From NCBI GenBank assembly GCA_020634135.1, contig JACKCG010000007.1, positions 226,039-290,038 on the forward strand: DNA of 64,000 nt. The letters run 5' to 3'. Every line of letters starts with the position of its first letter. Within the stretch, counting starts at the first letter, position 1. Below, one piece after another: positions 50,932 to 60,206 of the stretch. The notes beneath the pieces were generated by a model that did no database searches, was not told the DNA's origin, and saw nothing but the letters and a program-made list of their open reading frames with translations. This stretch comes from Anaerolineaceae bacterium (lineage in GTDB: Bacteria; Chloroflexota; Anaerolineae; Aggregatilineales; Phototrophicaceae). Made by a program: the position numbers and the translations under genes.

Positions 50932-53316
50932 TTATGCTCTCCGTATCCGGTTAATCAACTGGCGAACATCTCCCCAAAGCGCTTGCGCGTGTGCGCCCAG
51001 CGCAATGAGAATCACCACCGGAATCGCCAGCGTGAAAATCTGCTCCGGGTAGTCGTAATACAACAGCGCCGGGGCGTTGCCGGGGGGGATGTTAAACAGG
51101 GTCTGGATAACTGGCGCAAGCTGGCCGTTCCAGAAGGCATTGAACATGGTATAGATCGGCAGATAGGTCGCGGCAGCCGTCACCAGGAAAGCCAACCACC
51201 CTGGCAACTGGAGAATGGCGGTCAGAGCGAATCCGATGGCCGTCCCAACCCCGGCAAAAATCATCACACCCCAATCCGGCACATAAGTCAGGAAGAACCA
51301 GGTGAAGGCCGCCCATGTCAGCGTGCCCCAGACGAATCCGATCACTGTCGCAACAACCAACCGCGCCCACCAGGGCCAGAACCCGCGCAACCGCGACGGG
51401 AACTCACCGGCCAGCAGCGCCAGAAAGCCCATAAACACACCGAATGTCAGTCCAATCGAAATCGTCTTGCCCCAGCGATCCGCGTTGAATATCGCCTCAG
51501 TCCGGTAAGTAATGAAGACTTGTGCGCCCATCGCCACTGTGCCGCCAATCAGCGCCAACACGTAGCGCCAGACATTATGCAGCGGGTTATGTGACATGCG
51601 CCGCCAGGTATTGGTGAGCCAGGCGTATAGTCGCCCCTGCGGACTCACGATGGGTGGCAATGAAGGCGCTTCATCACGTACCAGCGCCAGTGCCCGTAAC
51701 GCGCCTTCCTGCCCTTTCTGTTGGGCTTCGGCAATCAGCCCAACCGCTGCCAATGACCGGATACGACCCACTGTCCGGGCGGCGAGTTCGGCGGTTTCAG
51801 GTTTATCCTCGTCGAGAGCAATCTCTGCCAGCAGCCGGTCAATCTCCGGCGTAAAGGCAGTTTCACGCCAGACAGACGGCGTATTGAGTTGAATCCCGGT
51901 GCGGGTACGCACGGTGAGCAGCTTGCCCTCGATGTCTCTGGCCGCTATTGGAAGGCCGCCTGCATGGGAAAGTTGTGCCCGTGTCCCTAACACATGGATG
52001 GCGGCGCGGCGAGCCTCCTCGCTCACTTCGATCTGAAGCGCCTGCGCCACGTTCGGCGCAATACGGGGCGGATCGCTATCCGGCAGGGTTTCGAGACGGT
52101 AGAACGCTCGTGTGCGGGCCGGAGCGCTGTCACTGCGTATAGCATGCAGCGCCACCCAACGGCGGCTTTCATTATCGAGTTTGTCCCACCAGTAATCCAC
52201 TTCGTGATCGTATTCCAGCGCCCCCCGCAGGAGCATCTGGATACCATCTTCATCCAATTCGAGCGCCAGCCCCTCCGCATTCATGTAAGCATCGCTCATA
52301 ACCATAAAATGCGAAATGCCGAGCAGGAAACGCCCTTGACCATGCGCCCACGCCCGCCGCGCCCGTTCAAAAATATCCAGGGCTTCCTGCCGGGTCATCG
52401 CTTCCGGGTCAGGCTCGGCGACAACGTTACTCAGATCAACCGTGACAAAACCAGCAAATGACTCATCCACAGCGGCAGCCCCAACGGAGACGGCCCCAAC
52501 CAAATTCAGCGCGGCTTCAACTTCGTTGACCAACTCCCCCAGCGTATCCGGGCGGGTATTCGGGTTGAGTGCCGTGCCACGCCGCAGGATCGGGGTAAGC
52601 GCCTCGGCCAGATCAACTTCCAGCTTTTCAAGTTCGGGCAGGTCTTCCTGGAACTGAAGCTGCTTCAACGCCAAAGAGGTCGTGGCATCAAATGGCATCT
52701 CACCGGTAATCATGTGAAACATGAGAATAGTGAAACTGTAAATATCGGCGCGGTGATCAATCTCGCTCTCGGTAAGCTGCTCCGGAGCCATGTACAGCAG
52801 CGTGCCGTAACCGGGATTAGCAGCACGGCCTTCTGGTGAAAGCTTGGCGGCCAGCCCAAAGTCCGCCAGATATGGCGAGTGCTGGCTATCCAGCAGAATG
52901 TTGGAAGGCTTCAGGTCGAGGTGAACCACATTATTCGCATGAGCGTAATCCAGTGCCTGGGCCACACCGCGTGCGTGCCGCAGCACCTCTTTTACCGACA
53001 TCGGCCCGGCTGCGAGCAGGTCTTCCAGAGAGCCACCGGTGATATAGCGCATTACGATATAGAGCTGACCCTCAAATTCCCCGAAATCATAGATTGGCAG
53101 AATATGGGGGTGTTCCAGTTGGGCGATGGTATGTGCCTCATGCTCGAACAAAGCCACCGGGTTCACACCTTCGGCCCCGGTGATGTTGCGGGCAATTGTC
53201 TTAATTGCCACCGTCCGGCTCAAGCGCTTGTCACGCGCTGACCAGACATCGGCCATCCCGCCACGTCCGATATGTTCAATGACCCGATAATGATTGAATT
53301 CAACACCAACGTCCAT
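50932..53316 (-). CDS. membrane-tailed serine/threonine protein kinase
   Basis: This 794-aa protein starts with a eukaryotic-type kinase domain: glycine loop IGRGGMADVW, Lys39 in VAIK, catalytic loop HLDLKPSN (Asp134; the usual HRD is HLD) and DFG at 152-154. A helical middle region of about 350 residues follows (ARRAAIHVLGTRAQLSHAGG). A C-terminal block of six or so membrane helices ends near LINRIRRA. Most bacterial kinases of this class have one helix and PASTA repeats, so this arrangement is unusual. ATG 53316 starts right at the kinase fold; an in-frame start at 53373 adds an unstructured stretch. It lies 111 bases downstream of an O-antigen-ligase-like gene and converges with the 1061-aa gene, a possible partner. 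Confidence 0.87.
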   Translation of the reverse strand: MDVGVEFNHYRVIEHIGRGGMADVWSARDKRLSRTVAIKTIARNITGAEGVNPVALFEHEAHTIAQLEHPHILPIYDFGEFEGQLYIVMRYITGGSLEDLLAAGPMSVKEVLRHARGVAQALDYAHANNVVHLDLKPSNILLDSQHSPYLADFGLAAKLSPEGRAANPGYGTLLYMAPEQLTESEIDHRADIYSFTILMFHMITGEMPFDATTSLALKQLQFQEDLPELEKLEVDLAEALTPILRRGTALNPNTRPDTLGELVNEVEAALNLVGAVSVGAAAVDESFAGFVTVDLSNVVAEPDPEAMTRQEALDIFERARRAWAHGQGRFLLGISHFMVMSDAYMNAEGLALELDEDGIQMLLRGALEYDHEVDYWWDKLDNESRRWVALHAIRSDSAPARTRAFYRLETLPDSDPPRIAPNVAQALQIEVSEEARRAAIHVLGTRAQLSHAGGLPIAARDIEGKLLTVRTRTGIQLNTPSVWRETAFTPEIDRLLAEIALDEDKPETAELAARTVGRIRSLAAVGLIAEAQQKGQEGALRALALVRDEAPSLPPIVSPQGRLYAWLTNTWRRMSHNPLHNVWRYVLALIGGTVAMGAQVFITYRTEAIFNADRWGKTISIGLTFGVFMGFLALLAGEFPSRLRGFWPWWARLVVATVIGFVWGTLTWAAFTWFFLTYVPDWGVMIFAGVGTAIGFALTAILQLPGWLAFLVTAAATYLPIYTMFNAFWNGQLAPVIQTLFNIPPGNAPALLYYDYPEQIFTLAIPVVILIALGAHAQALWGDVRQLINRIRRA

Positions 53317-53427
53317 AGATTTGTGTCCCTGAAATAACAAACACACTGTATTGAGGCGATTCGTGCCAGGCAATCATCCTGATTATAGTTTTCACCTGGC
53401 AAACCTACAAGCACAATGCGGGCAAAT

Positions 53428-54771
53428 TTACGTGACACGGGTTCGGCCTGGTGCGCCCGCAGCCGCCAGCATCCCCCACCATGCCGCCTGGAACTGCGGA
53501 AGTGTCCAGGGATAATGGTCAAACAGACCAACCACGATCAAAGCGACGACACCCGCCAGCAGCGCGGTGCGCGACGGATCAACCTCACGGCGCAGCGCGG
53601 CCTCTATCCCTAACATGAGTGCCAGAATAGTCAAAATCAAGCCAACCAGCCCCAGTTCCGCCCAGGCCAGCAGAAAAACCTGGTGAACCGGCTCTCCCTG
53701 TAGATCGAAGGATGTGAATTGCAGGTAGTAGCTGGCACGCCAGGGAAAGTTGCCCATCCCCACCCCGGTAACCGGACGCTCGCCAATGGCCCGAACGGCG
53801 AAGGCTGCATAGATACTACGATCCGAGACAGACCGCAGTTCGATGGACTCGCTCCCCACCCCGGCGCGAGATGCGAGGAAAGGATAATACAGGAGCGCAA
53901 ACAGACCGGCAGCCAGCAGCACCGCGCCAATCGTGATAATCAATCGCCCCCTCGTCACCCGCTGCAACAGCCGCCCCCGTATGAGCAGCGGCAGTGCGGT
54001 GAATCCCCCGGCGGCAAGCCCTAGCCAGGCTGACCGCGAAAATGTAAGCAGCAGCGCCCAGAGACCGAGCAGAACCAGGCACACCCCCACCGCCCATACC
54101 ACGCGACGGCGATTCACTACCCAGGCGAACGCAGCCAGCAACGCAATGACGAGGAATCCCCCCAGCATGTTGGGATGCGGCAGCAGCCCATAAGGGCGCA
54201 ACCAGCGCATACCTTCCGCCTGGACGATGCTGATGCCGGAACGGGCTGGGTCAAGGGGAAACTCTCCGAGAAAGCGCAACCCCAGGTCATGTTGAAGCGC
54301 AACCTGCCCAAATGCAAGCAGGCTGTTCCAGAGTAACCCGACTACGAATACTCTGATTATCCAGCGAAGGGGAGGCGCGGCACAGGCAACGACCAGCGCG
54401 AACAAAACGGATACGCCAAACTGTAACGCGGCTCCAGCGGTGATGTCCGGACGGGAAAACGTACCGGTATAGCTCCAGGTGATTGAGCCAAAGCCCCACA
54501 GTGCTAACAGCAGCAGCGCCAATGCCCACCAACGGCGCACCTTATCGCGCCGTAACTCCGCGAATCCGGGCAGCCCCGCCAGCAGCCACCATCCCACTGT
54601 CCATAGCATGGCCCCAAAAATCAGAAAACCCGTACTGTAAAGCTGCGTATAGGCTCTTGGTGAACCGGGAAAGCGATACCACACCGGGATCAAGGCGAAT
54701 ACTGCCAGTATACCGGCGTGAATTGGCAGCAAGTGATGACGAATGAAGTGCGAGCGGAGTGATATCAACAT
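53428..54771 (-). CDS. O-antigen ligase/polymerase-like membrane protein
   Basis: This 447-aa protein has about 11 membrane helices and the Wzy_C/WaaL signature region, including LLPHPNMLGGFLVIALL and TFSRSAWLGLAAGG. A periplasmic-type loop holds RAIGERPVTGVGMGNFPW. Such proteins join or polymerise lipid-linked glycans on the outer face of the membrane. In a Chloroflexota-type cell the acceptor is more likely a surface polymer or glycoprotein than LPS. ATG 54771 is the only good start. It is divergent from the csoR gene, so a shared 156-bp spacer holds both promoters. Confidence 0.8.
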   Translation of the reverse strand: MLISLRSHFIRHHLLPIHAGILAVFALIPVWYRFPGSPRAYTQLYSTGFLIFGAMLWTVGWWLLAGLPGFAELRRDKVRRWWALALLLLALWGFGSITWSYTGTFSRPDITAGAALQFGVSVLFALVVACAAPPLRWIIRVFVVGLLWNSLLAFGQVALQHDLGLRFLGEFPLDPARSGISIVQAEGMRWLRPYGLLPHPNMLGGFLVIALLAAFAWVVNRRRVVWAVGVCLVLLGLWALLLTFSRSAWLGLAAGGFTALPLLIRGRLLQRVTRGRLIITIGAVLLAAGLFALLYYPFLASRAGVGSESIELRSVSDRSIYAAFAVRAIGERPVTGVGMGNFPWRASYYLQFTSFDLQGEPVHQVFLLAWAELGLVGLILTILALMLGIEAALRREVDPSRTALLAGVVALIVVGLFDHYPWTLPQFQAAWWGMLAAAGAPGRTRVT

Positions 54772-54857
54772 AGAGTCAGAAGTTCCGAAAAGACGATTGT
54801 ATGGTTGCTATCGTAATGTACAACGTGTGGATGGGAAAGTGACGAACATCACTGGAT

Positions 54858-54873
54858 ATACCCCTGGGGGTAT
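54858..54873. promoter_or_regulatory. CsoR-type operator, site 1
   Basis: ATACCCCTGGGGGTAT is a near-perfect palindrome (seven of eight positions) matching the TACCCC...GGGGTA operator of copper-sensing CsoR repressors. It lies 55 bases upstream of the csoR start. Confidence 0.8.
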
Positions 54874-54879
54874 GGTAAG

Positions 54880-54895
54880 ATACCCCTATGGGTAT
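54880..54895. promoter_or_regulatory. CsoR-type operator, site 2
   Basis: ATACCCCTATGGGTAT is a second palindrome (seven of eight positions), centred 22 bases after site 1, i.e. about two DNA helical turns. The TAAGAT between and overlapping the sites (54876-54881) is a possible -10 box. Confidence 0.75.
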
Positions 54896-54927
54896 CCGTC
54901 TGAAGTATAGAGTGAGAGGTTAAATAG

Positions 54928-55236
54928 GTGGCAGAAGAAATCAAAGTCAGCGTACATGCGGACCACACGATGAAGTGCGAATACAACACCAAGACCTTGC
55001 ATCGCATCCGGCGCATACAAGGGCAGCTTGCCGGCCTGGAACGTATGATTGAGGCCGACGACGGCACCTGCGAGGAGCGTGTGATCCGGGCGCGGGCGAT
55101 TGAGAAAGGCATGACCAGCCTGATTACGCATCTGGTTGAGTGCTATCTGGTGAATACAGCCCGTTACGAAATGGAATCCGACCCGGAGAAGACAACCCAG
55201 GATTTGGCGCGTATTTTTGATTTACTGAATCACTAA
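54928..55236 (+). CDS. csoR: CsoR/RcnR-family metal-responsive repressor
   Basis: This 102-aa all-helical DUF156 protein contains HRIRRIQGQLAGLERMIEAD, the DNA-contact helix of the family. Candidate ligands are Cys48, His68 and Cys72. When aligned on the TSL segment the His and Cys fall about one turn earlier than in classical CsoR, whose His is replaced by Tyr73. An N-terminal His10/His13/Cys17 cluster could contribute. The GTG at 54928 has GAGAGG upstream. Two palindromic CsoR-type operators precede it, and copper genes follow, so copper-responsive autorepression of the whole module is inferred. The effector could differ because of the altered ligand spacing. Confidence 0.85.
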   Translation: MAEEIKVSVHADHTMKCEYNTKTLHRIRRIQGQLAGLERMIEADDGTCEERVIRARAIEKGMTSLITHLVECYLVNTARYEMESDPEKTTQDLARIFDLLNH

Positions 55237-55309
55237 GCGTGGAAAACCTGACCACAACCAGCACGTTTCGCTTATCAGGTGTGTATGTCGTTGAAGGACT
55301 ACTCTAAAC

Positions 55310-56383
55310 ATGGATGTCGGGATTATCTTTTTAACCGGTTTGACAACCGGGGGATTAACTTGCCTGGCTATTCAAGGTGGCTTACTGGCAACAGCCCTGG
55401 CAGGCACAGTAGCCGTTCAGCCGCCGGTTTCAAAAAAACGGAAGAATCATAAAACTAAACCGCAGCCTGTAACCGGTATTCAAATGGCAAAGGATGTATG
55501 GCCGGTGGTGTATTTTCTGGCCGCGAAACTGTTGGCCTATACGCTGCTCGGTTTCTTATTAGGTATGCTCGGCGCGGCGGTACAGATCACACCCACCATA
55601 CAGGGTGTTATGCAGATCGGTGTTGGGTTGTTCATGCTGGCAACTGCCCTCAATATGTTCAACGTTCACCCGATTTTTCGGTATTTCGTTATCCAGCCGC
55701 CTAAGGCGCTGACACGACTGGTTCGTAACCAGGCTAAGAGCCAGAGCGTATTTACACCAGCTTTTCTGGGTTTCATGACGGTGTTGATCCCATGCGGCAC
55801 AACGCAGGCGATGGAAGTCTTAGCAATCAGCACGGGTAACCCGGCGCTCGGTGCCTTGGTGATGTTTATTTTCGTACTCGGCACCTCCCCAACATTTCTG
55901 GTACTGGGTTTCCTGGCAACCCGGCTGCGCGGTCAGTTTCAAAAAGGATTTGCCATAGCAACAGCCGTGCTGATCCTGTTACTCAGCCTGGTTTCCCTTA
56001 ACACCGGCCTCAATCTGCTGGGGTCACCGTTAGCGCCAGAACGGGTGTGGGCATCATTGTTTGCAGTCAGTTCCCCTTATACATCGCAGCCCCAGATCGT
56101 GGACGGGATACAGGAACTCACCATTGAGGTCAGTGACAGAGGGTATTCACCCAATTACTGGACCGTCACAGACGACAAGCCAATACGCTTGAGAATGGTT
56201 TCGGAAAACACGTATGGCTGCGCGTTGGCCTTTACCATCCCCAGTCTGAGCATCCAGCGCATCCTGCCGATCAGTGGAGAAGAAATCATTGACCTACCAC
56301 CACAATCTGAGGGCTATCTGTTTTTCACGTGCAGCATGGGCATGTACAGCGGAACGATCAGAGTAAAAGCGGAAGGAGCATAG
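55310..56383 (+). CDS. TauE/UreH-like membrane protein fused to a cupredoxin domain
   Basis: This 357-aa protein has about seven membrane helices with GLTTGGLTCLAIQGGLLATA at the start and LIPCGTTQAMEVLAIST in the middle, as in the UreH/TauE-SafE-like transporters. Residues about 265-357 form a cupredoxin-like domain ending FFTCSMGMYSGTI, a Cys/Met metal site. The likely topology puts this domain outside, handling copper on its way to or from the membrane part. It lies between csoR and copZ in the same direction with short spacing, supporting a copper role. Which way the metal moves is unknown. It starts at ATG 55310. Confidence 0.8.
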   Translation: MDVGIIFLTGLTTGGLTCLAIQGGLLATALAGTVAVQPPVSKKRKNHKTKPQPVTGIQMAKDVWPVVYFLAAKLLAYTLLGFLLGMLGAAVQITPTIQGVMQIGVGLFMLATALNMFNVHPIFRYFVIQPPKALTRLVRNQAKSQSVFTPAFLGFMTVLIPCGTTQAMEVLAISTGNPALGALVMFIFVLGTSPTFLVLGFLATRLRGQFQKGFAIATAVLILLLSLVSLNTGLNLLGSPLAPERVWASLFAVSSPYTSQPQIVDGIQELTIEVSDRGYSPNYWTVTDDKPIRLRMVSENTYGCALAFTIPSLSIQRILPISGEEIIDLPPQSEGYLFFTCSMGMYSGTIRVKAEGA

Positions 56384-56384
56384 T

Positions 56385-56597
56385 ATGGTGAAGAAGCGAT
56401 TTCAGATTCAGGGAATGCATTGCGTAGGTTGTGCGATGACAGTAGACGGCGCGATTGAAGATCTGCCCGGAGTGAAGACTGCCAGCACCAATTATGCTCG
56501 CCAGATTGTTGATGTAGAGTATGACGAGAAAAAGACGGGTGAAGTTCAGATTATAAATGCGGTTCAACAGGCAGGATACAAAGCGACGGCTGAGTAA
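56385..56597 (+). CDS. copZ: copper chaperone, CopZ/HMA domain
   Basis: This 70-aa single heavy-metal-associated domain has GMHCVGC (the CxxC metal site) near residue 10, the typical length and beta-alpha-beta pattern. It should carry Cu(I) in the cytoplasm to the CopA ATPase encoded next. AAGGAG lies directly upstream of ATG 56385, and the previous gene stops one base earlier, so it is coupled to the upstream membrane protein. Confidence 0.9.
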   Translation: MVKKRFQIQGMHCVGCAMTVDGAIEDLPGVKTASTNYARQIVDVEYDEKKTGEVQIINAVQQAGYKATAE

Positions 56598-56631
56598 TAC
56601 TGTAGCCGCAGGAATTGGAGAATGGTTAGGT

Positions 56632-59184
56632 ATGACAACTCAACAAATTGATTTACCTATCACCGGGATGACATGTGCCAACTGCGCCCGCACGGTAGAG
56701 CGAACACTCAGTAAAACCGATGGTGTAGGCGAAGCGGCGGTAAATTACGCTACCGAACGCGCCACTGTAAGCTACGACCCGGCAACAACGGATGTCAGCG
56801 CGTTAATCGAACGGGTAAGCAAAGCCGGGTACGGCGTCGCTCAGGCCAGCATCGAACTGCCCATTACCGGGATGACGTGTGCGAGCTGTGTCCGCAATGT
56901 CGAACGCGCCATCAACAAGCAGTCCGGCATTCTGAGTGTGAACGTCAATCTGGCGACCGAGAAAGCGACAGTGACGTATCTGCCGGGCAGTGTACGCCGA
57001 TCAGACCTGGTAGCAGCGGTTGAAAAAGCCGGGTACGGCGTGCTTGACCTGACGAATGTCGAAGCGCCGGAGGATGTCGAGCGGGCGGCACGGCAAGCCG
57101 AAATTGACCGGCAAAAGCGGTTGGTTCTGACCGGCGCGGCCTTCACCCTCCCCCTGTTCCTCATCAGTATGGCGCGGGATGTGGTCATGGCGAGCGTGGC
57201 AGGCGTCACAATGGAGGGTATGAGCGGGATGGCGACCAGTACGGTCAGCCCGGCGCTGCAATGGCTGTTGTGGGCAGGCTGGCCGTTTGTGTTTTTCCTG
57301 CTGGCGACTCCGGTACAGATCATCGTCGGCAAGCAGTACATGGTCGGCGCATATAAAGCGGCCCGCAACCGCACCACCAACATGGACACCCTGATTGCTA
57401 TGGGGTCGTTAGCAGCCTATATCTACAGTATTGCTGTGTTGATTGGAATCCTGCTGGGCATTTCCAGCATTGGTGACCACGTGTATTTTGAAACTTCGGC
57501 GGTGATCTTGACGTTGATTACGCTGGGAAAACTGCTGGAGGCACGGGCCAAAGGCCGTACCAGCGAGGCAATCAAGGCGCTGATGGGACTGGCGCCAAAG
57601 ACCGCCACATTGTTGCGCGACGGTGAGGAAGTCCAGATCGCAATCGACTCGGTTATCGCGGGCGATGTCCTCGTGGTCAAGCCCGGTGAACGTATTCCCG
57701 TAGACGGCGTGGTGATTGAGGGACGTTCGGCAGTCGATGAATCCATGCTAACGGGCGAAAGTCTGCCAGTGAACAAACAGACTGGCAGTGAAGTTATCGG
57801 CGCAACAGTCAACAAACAGGGTCGGTTGGTGGTTGAAGCCACAAAAGTTGGCGCGCAGACAGCCCTGGCCCAGATTATCCGGTTGGTCGAGCAGGCACAG
57901 GGTTCCAAAGCGCCAATCCAGCGAGTCGCTGACCAGGTTTCCGGGGTTTTCGTGCCAGTGGTGATTACGCTGGCAGCGCTGACATTCCTCGGATGGCTTG
58001 TCATCGGGCAAGTCGGGTTTACTCAGGCGATGGTTCACGCCGTCGCGGTGCTGGTAATTGCCTGCCCGTGCGCCTTGGGACTGGCGACACCAACGGCCAT
58101 TATGGTTGGTACAGGCAAAGGCGCGGCGATGGGTATCCTGTTCAAGAACAGTGAATCACTAGAAAATGCCCACCGGTTGCAGGCAATCGCCCTGGATAAA
58201 ACCGGCACGATCACACGCGGCGAACCGAGTGTGACGGATGTCATCCCGCTCAATGGCACGGCGGCAGATGACCTGCTGCGGTTAGCCGCCAGTGCCGAAC
58301 GCGGCAGCGAACATCCTCTGGGGCAGGCGGTGGTACAGGCTGCTCAGGTTGCTGGGCATTCAGTCGGTCAACCAGAGGCTTTCGAGTCGGAATCCGGGCG
58401 CGGCATTCGTGCAACGGTGGAAGGCAAACAGATCGTTATCGGCAGTCCGGCCTACATCGGCGAGCAGGGTATCGCGTTAAACGGGCACCAGGAGCGTATT
58501 GAAGCGATACAGGCGCAGGGGCGTACAGCGGTTGTGGTCATTATAGACGGCGAAGCAGCAGGCGTGTTGGGTATCGCCGATACGATCAAGGAAGGCTCAC
58601 GGGAAGCTGTGGCGGCGCTGCAAGCGCAGGGGCTGGATGTGGTGATGATTACCGGCGATAACCGGCTTACTGCTCAGGCAATCGCTGATGAAGCCGGAAT
58701 CAAGCGTTTTCTGGCGGACGTGCTGCCGGGTCAGAAGGCCGATGCGGTCAAGCAGTTGCAGGCTGAGAGCAAACGAGTGGCGATGGTAGGTGATGGCATC
58801 AATGATGCGCCCGCGTTGGCGCAGGCGGATGTTGGCATCGCTATCGGTACAGGGACGGACATCGCCATGGAGGCCTCTGACCTCACCCTGATGAGCGGCG
58901 ATCTGCGCGGTGTGGTGCGGGCGATCAGCCTGAGCAAAGCGACGATGCGGACGATCTACCAGAATCTCTTCTGGGCGTTCATCTACAATATCATCCTTAT
59001 CCCGGTGGCGATGCTGGGCTTGCTCGTGCCAATGCTCGCGGCTGGCGCGATGGCCTTCAGCAGCGTATTTGTCGTCAGTAACAGTCTGCGGCTGCGGGGA
59101 GCAACAATCTCAATGTTGAAAGATGCCCCACACAATCCGATTCAGTCATCTACCGCGACTACACCGATAAAAGCAGCGCAATAA
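56632..59184 (+). CDS. copA: Cu(I)-exporting P1B-type ATPase
   Basis: This 850-aa pump has two N-terminal metal-binding domains, each GMTCxxC (Cys15/Cys18 and Cys83/Cys86), apparently from a domain duplication. Eight membrane helices with the intramembrane CPC (Cys478-Pro-Cys480) follow. The cytoplasmic core has LTGES, phosphorylated Asp522 in DKTGT, the [10 protein letters not shown] motif and [20 protein letters not shown]. It should export Cu(I) using ATP, loaded by CopZ. I start at ATG 56632, where the first HMA domain begins; the frame opens at 56557 inside copZ. A GC-rich hairpin follows 18 bases after the stop, closing the copper module. Confidence 0.94.
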   Translation: MTTQQIDLPITGMTCANCARTVERTLSKTDGVGEAAVNYATERATVSYDPATTDVSALIERVSKAGYGVAQASIELPITGMTCASCVRNVERAINKQSGILSVNVNLATEKATVTYLPGSVRRSDLVAAVEKAGYGVLDLTNVEAPEDVERAARQAEIDRQKRLVLTGAAFTLPLFLISMARDVVMASVAGVTMEGMSGMATSTVSPALQWLLWAGWPFVFFLLATPVQIIVGKQYMVGAYKAARNRTTNMDTLIAMGSLAAYIYSIAVLIGILLGISSIGDHVYFETSAVILTLITLGKLLEARAKGRTSEAIKALMGLAPKTATLLRDGEEVQIAIDSVIAGDVLVVKPGERIPVDGVVIEGRSAVDESMLTGESLPVNKQTGSEVIGATVNKQGRLVVEATKVGAQTALAQIIRLVEQAQGSKAPIQRVADQVSGVFVPVVITLAALTFLGWLVIGQVGFTQAMVHAVAVLVIACPCALGLATPTAIMVGTGKGAAMGILFKNSESLENAHRLQAIALDKTGTITRGEPSVTDVIPLNGTAADDLLRLAASAERGSEHPLGQAVVQAAQVAGHSVGQPEAFESESGRGIRATVEGKQIVIGSPAYIGEQGIALNGHQERIEAIQAQGRTAVVVIIDGEAAGVLGIADTIKEGSREAVAALQAQGLDVVMITGDNRLTAQAIADEAGIKRFLADVLPGQKADAVKQLQAESKRVAMVGDGINDAPALAQADVGIAIGTGTDIAMEASDLTLMSGDLRGVVRAISLSKATMRTIYQNLFWAFIYNIILIPVAMLGLLVPMLAAGAMAFSSVFVVSNSLRLRGATISMLKDAPHNPIQSSTATTPIKAAQ

Positions 59185-59202
59185 CCGGTATAGTTTTCCG
59201 AA

Positions 59203-59235
59203 GCTGGGCGATCGTCTTACAGATTTTCGCCCAGC
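59203..59235 (+). terminator. hairpin after copA
   Basis: GCTGGGCGA (59203-59211) pairs perfectly with TCGCCCAGC (59227-59235) around a 15-base loop, 18 bases after the copA stop. There is no T run, so termination is suggested rather than certain. Confidence 0.5.
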
Positions 59236-59257
59236 CCCGAAATCAATAATACACCTA

Positions 59258-59446
59258 TTAGCTCAAAATTGCCTCATTAAGTGCTGTATCCAGCAAGTCA
59301 ATAAACGAAAAATGTAGGGTCAGACTTCTGTCTATCCAGCGGACGGCAAGAATGCCGCCCCTACGCCATTCCAAAGATTTACCAGACAGGGCGCTTAGCT
59401 TGTCCGCTGAGTTTAAGTTGGATTGAGTGCGAAGTTGTGTAGACAT
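59258..59446 (-). CDS. candidate 62-aa small protein with strong ribosome site
   Basis: A very good AAGGAGGT lies six bases before ATG 59446. The frame runs MSTQLRTQSNLNSADKLSAL and later LHFSFIDLLDTALNEAILS. The middle RRGGILAVRW is encoded by a palindromic repeat (copy 3 below), suggesting the repeat was inserted into a reading frame. I do not recognise the protein; it could be a truncated gene, a small regulator or a remnant left at the island junction. Confidence 0.45.
   Translation of the reverse strand: MSTQLRTQSNLNSADKLSALSGKSLEWRRGGILAVRWIDRSLTLHFSFIDLLDTALNEAILS
59341..59364. repeat. palindromic TAGGGGC-type repeat, copy 3
   Basis: GGACGGCA (59341-59348) pairs with TGCCGCCC (59353-59360) with one mismatch and is followed by CTAC, with TGTAGGG on the far left (59313-59319). 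It resembles the copies at 20731-20752 and 21279-21302. Confidence 0.45.
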
Positions 59447-59666
59447 GAGCCACCTCCTTGCTTGTGCGGCTTTTGATTATCAACCATCATGCCAACTGAC
59501 GAACACATGGTCTTGCCCCAACTACTCTGACCCCTCTTCATGGTATGGGTTTTTATCTGAGGAACACAAAGGTCGTTCACTTTTGGCGGCTATCACAAGC
59601 CACTGTGACACTTACACCCCATGTGAGTTTTGAGGCTAATCGGGGGTAAGTATTCAGGTAAAGCTA

Positions 59667-60206
59667 TCAAATCGAGGGTACTATTAACTGAATACCTGTT
59701 ACGTTAGCACGATATTGCACCATTGCTTCACTCGCACCGAAATGATTTGCAATTTCAGTTATTGAATAGCGACTTTGAACTGCCCATACTAATGCGCGGC
59801 GTGGAATCTGGAGGCAACCACCAAGATAGCTCGCTTCCTGCTCATGTCGAGGATCTCTTGTCGGAAGACTACCGTCCATAGGGAAAGGTAACATGGGATG
59901 CTCAAGTAACACATGAGCAATCTCATGCATTAAATTTGATTCGTGACGAGTTGGCGAGTGACACGGATTGTACAAAATCCTTAGTGGCTGTAACCAGATA
60001 ATACCTGCCGACCAATCATCTTTCTCAAGAAGTTGTCGAACGGCTATCTCAGATAGTCCCACGAGTTCAGAAGGTGTCAATATTTGTGCATCAAGTTCTT
60101 CGATCAGAACAGAAGCTGGAAGGGAATCGAAGGCGCGTCTTCTTAATTTTGTGCGCCATTCTATTGCCAGCGTTTCACAACGCTGCCTGAACTTGAATGA
60201 AAGCAT
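59667..60206 (-). CDS. ImmA/IrrE-family metallopeptidase
   Basis: This 179-aa protein has the zinc motif HEIAH (His94-x3-His98) in NLMHEIAHVLLEHP, as in ImmA of mobile elements and IrrE of Deinococcus. A preceding region of about 85 residues and a C-terminal helix-turn-helix-like stretch (SITEIANHFGASEAMVQYRA) complete it. ImmA proteases cleave a partner XRE repressor under stress to release mobile-element or defence genes. Its ATG overlaps the stop of the XRE gene by one base (TAATG), so the protease and its target are made together. Confidence 0.87.
   Translation of the reverse strand: MLSFKFRQRCETLAIEWRTKLRRRAFDSLPASVLIEELDAQILTPSELVGLSEIAVRQLLEKDDWSAGIIWLQPLRILYNPCHSPTRHESNLMHEIAHVLLEHPMLPFPMDGSLPTRDPRHEQEASYLGGCLQIPRRALVWAVQSRYSITEIANHFGASEAMVQYRANVTGIQLIVPSI

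Larger units (their letters stand above)
59185..59660. other. 476-bp junction between copper module and defence island
   Basis: Apart from the hairpin, repeat and minus-strand small ORF listed here, I see no gene. Composition changes across it: GC-rich copA on the left, AT-rich sequence on the right. This makes it a candidate insertion boundary. I could not find a tRNA or a direct att repeat in it. Confidence 0.55.

Noticed and set aside
59427..59633. 68-codon forward frame after copA
   Set aside because: No ribosome site, no recognisable motif, and it overlaps the better-supported minus-strand small frame.
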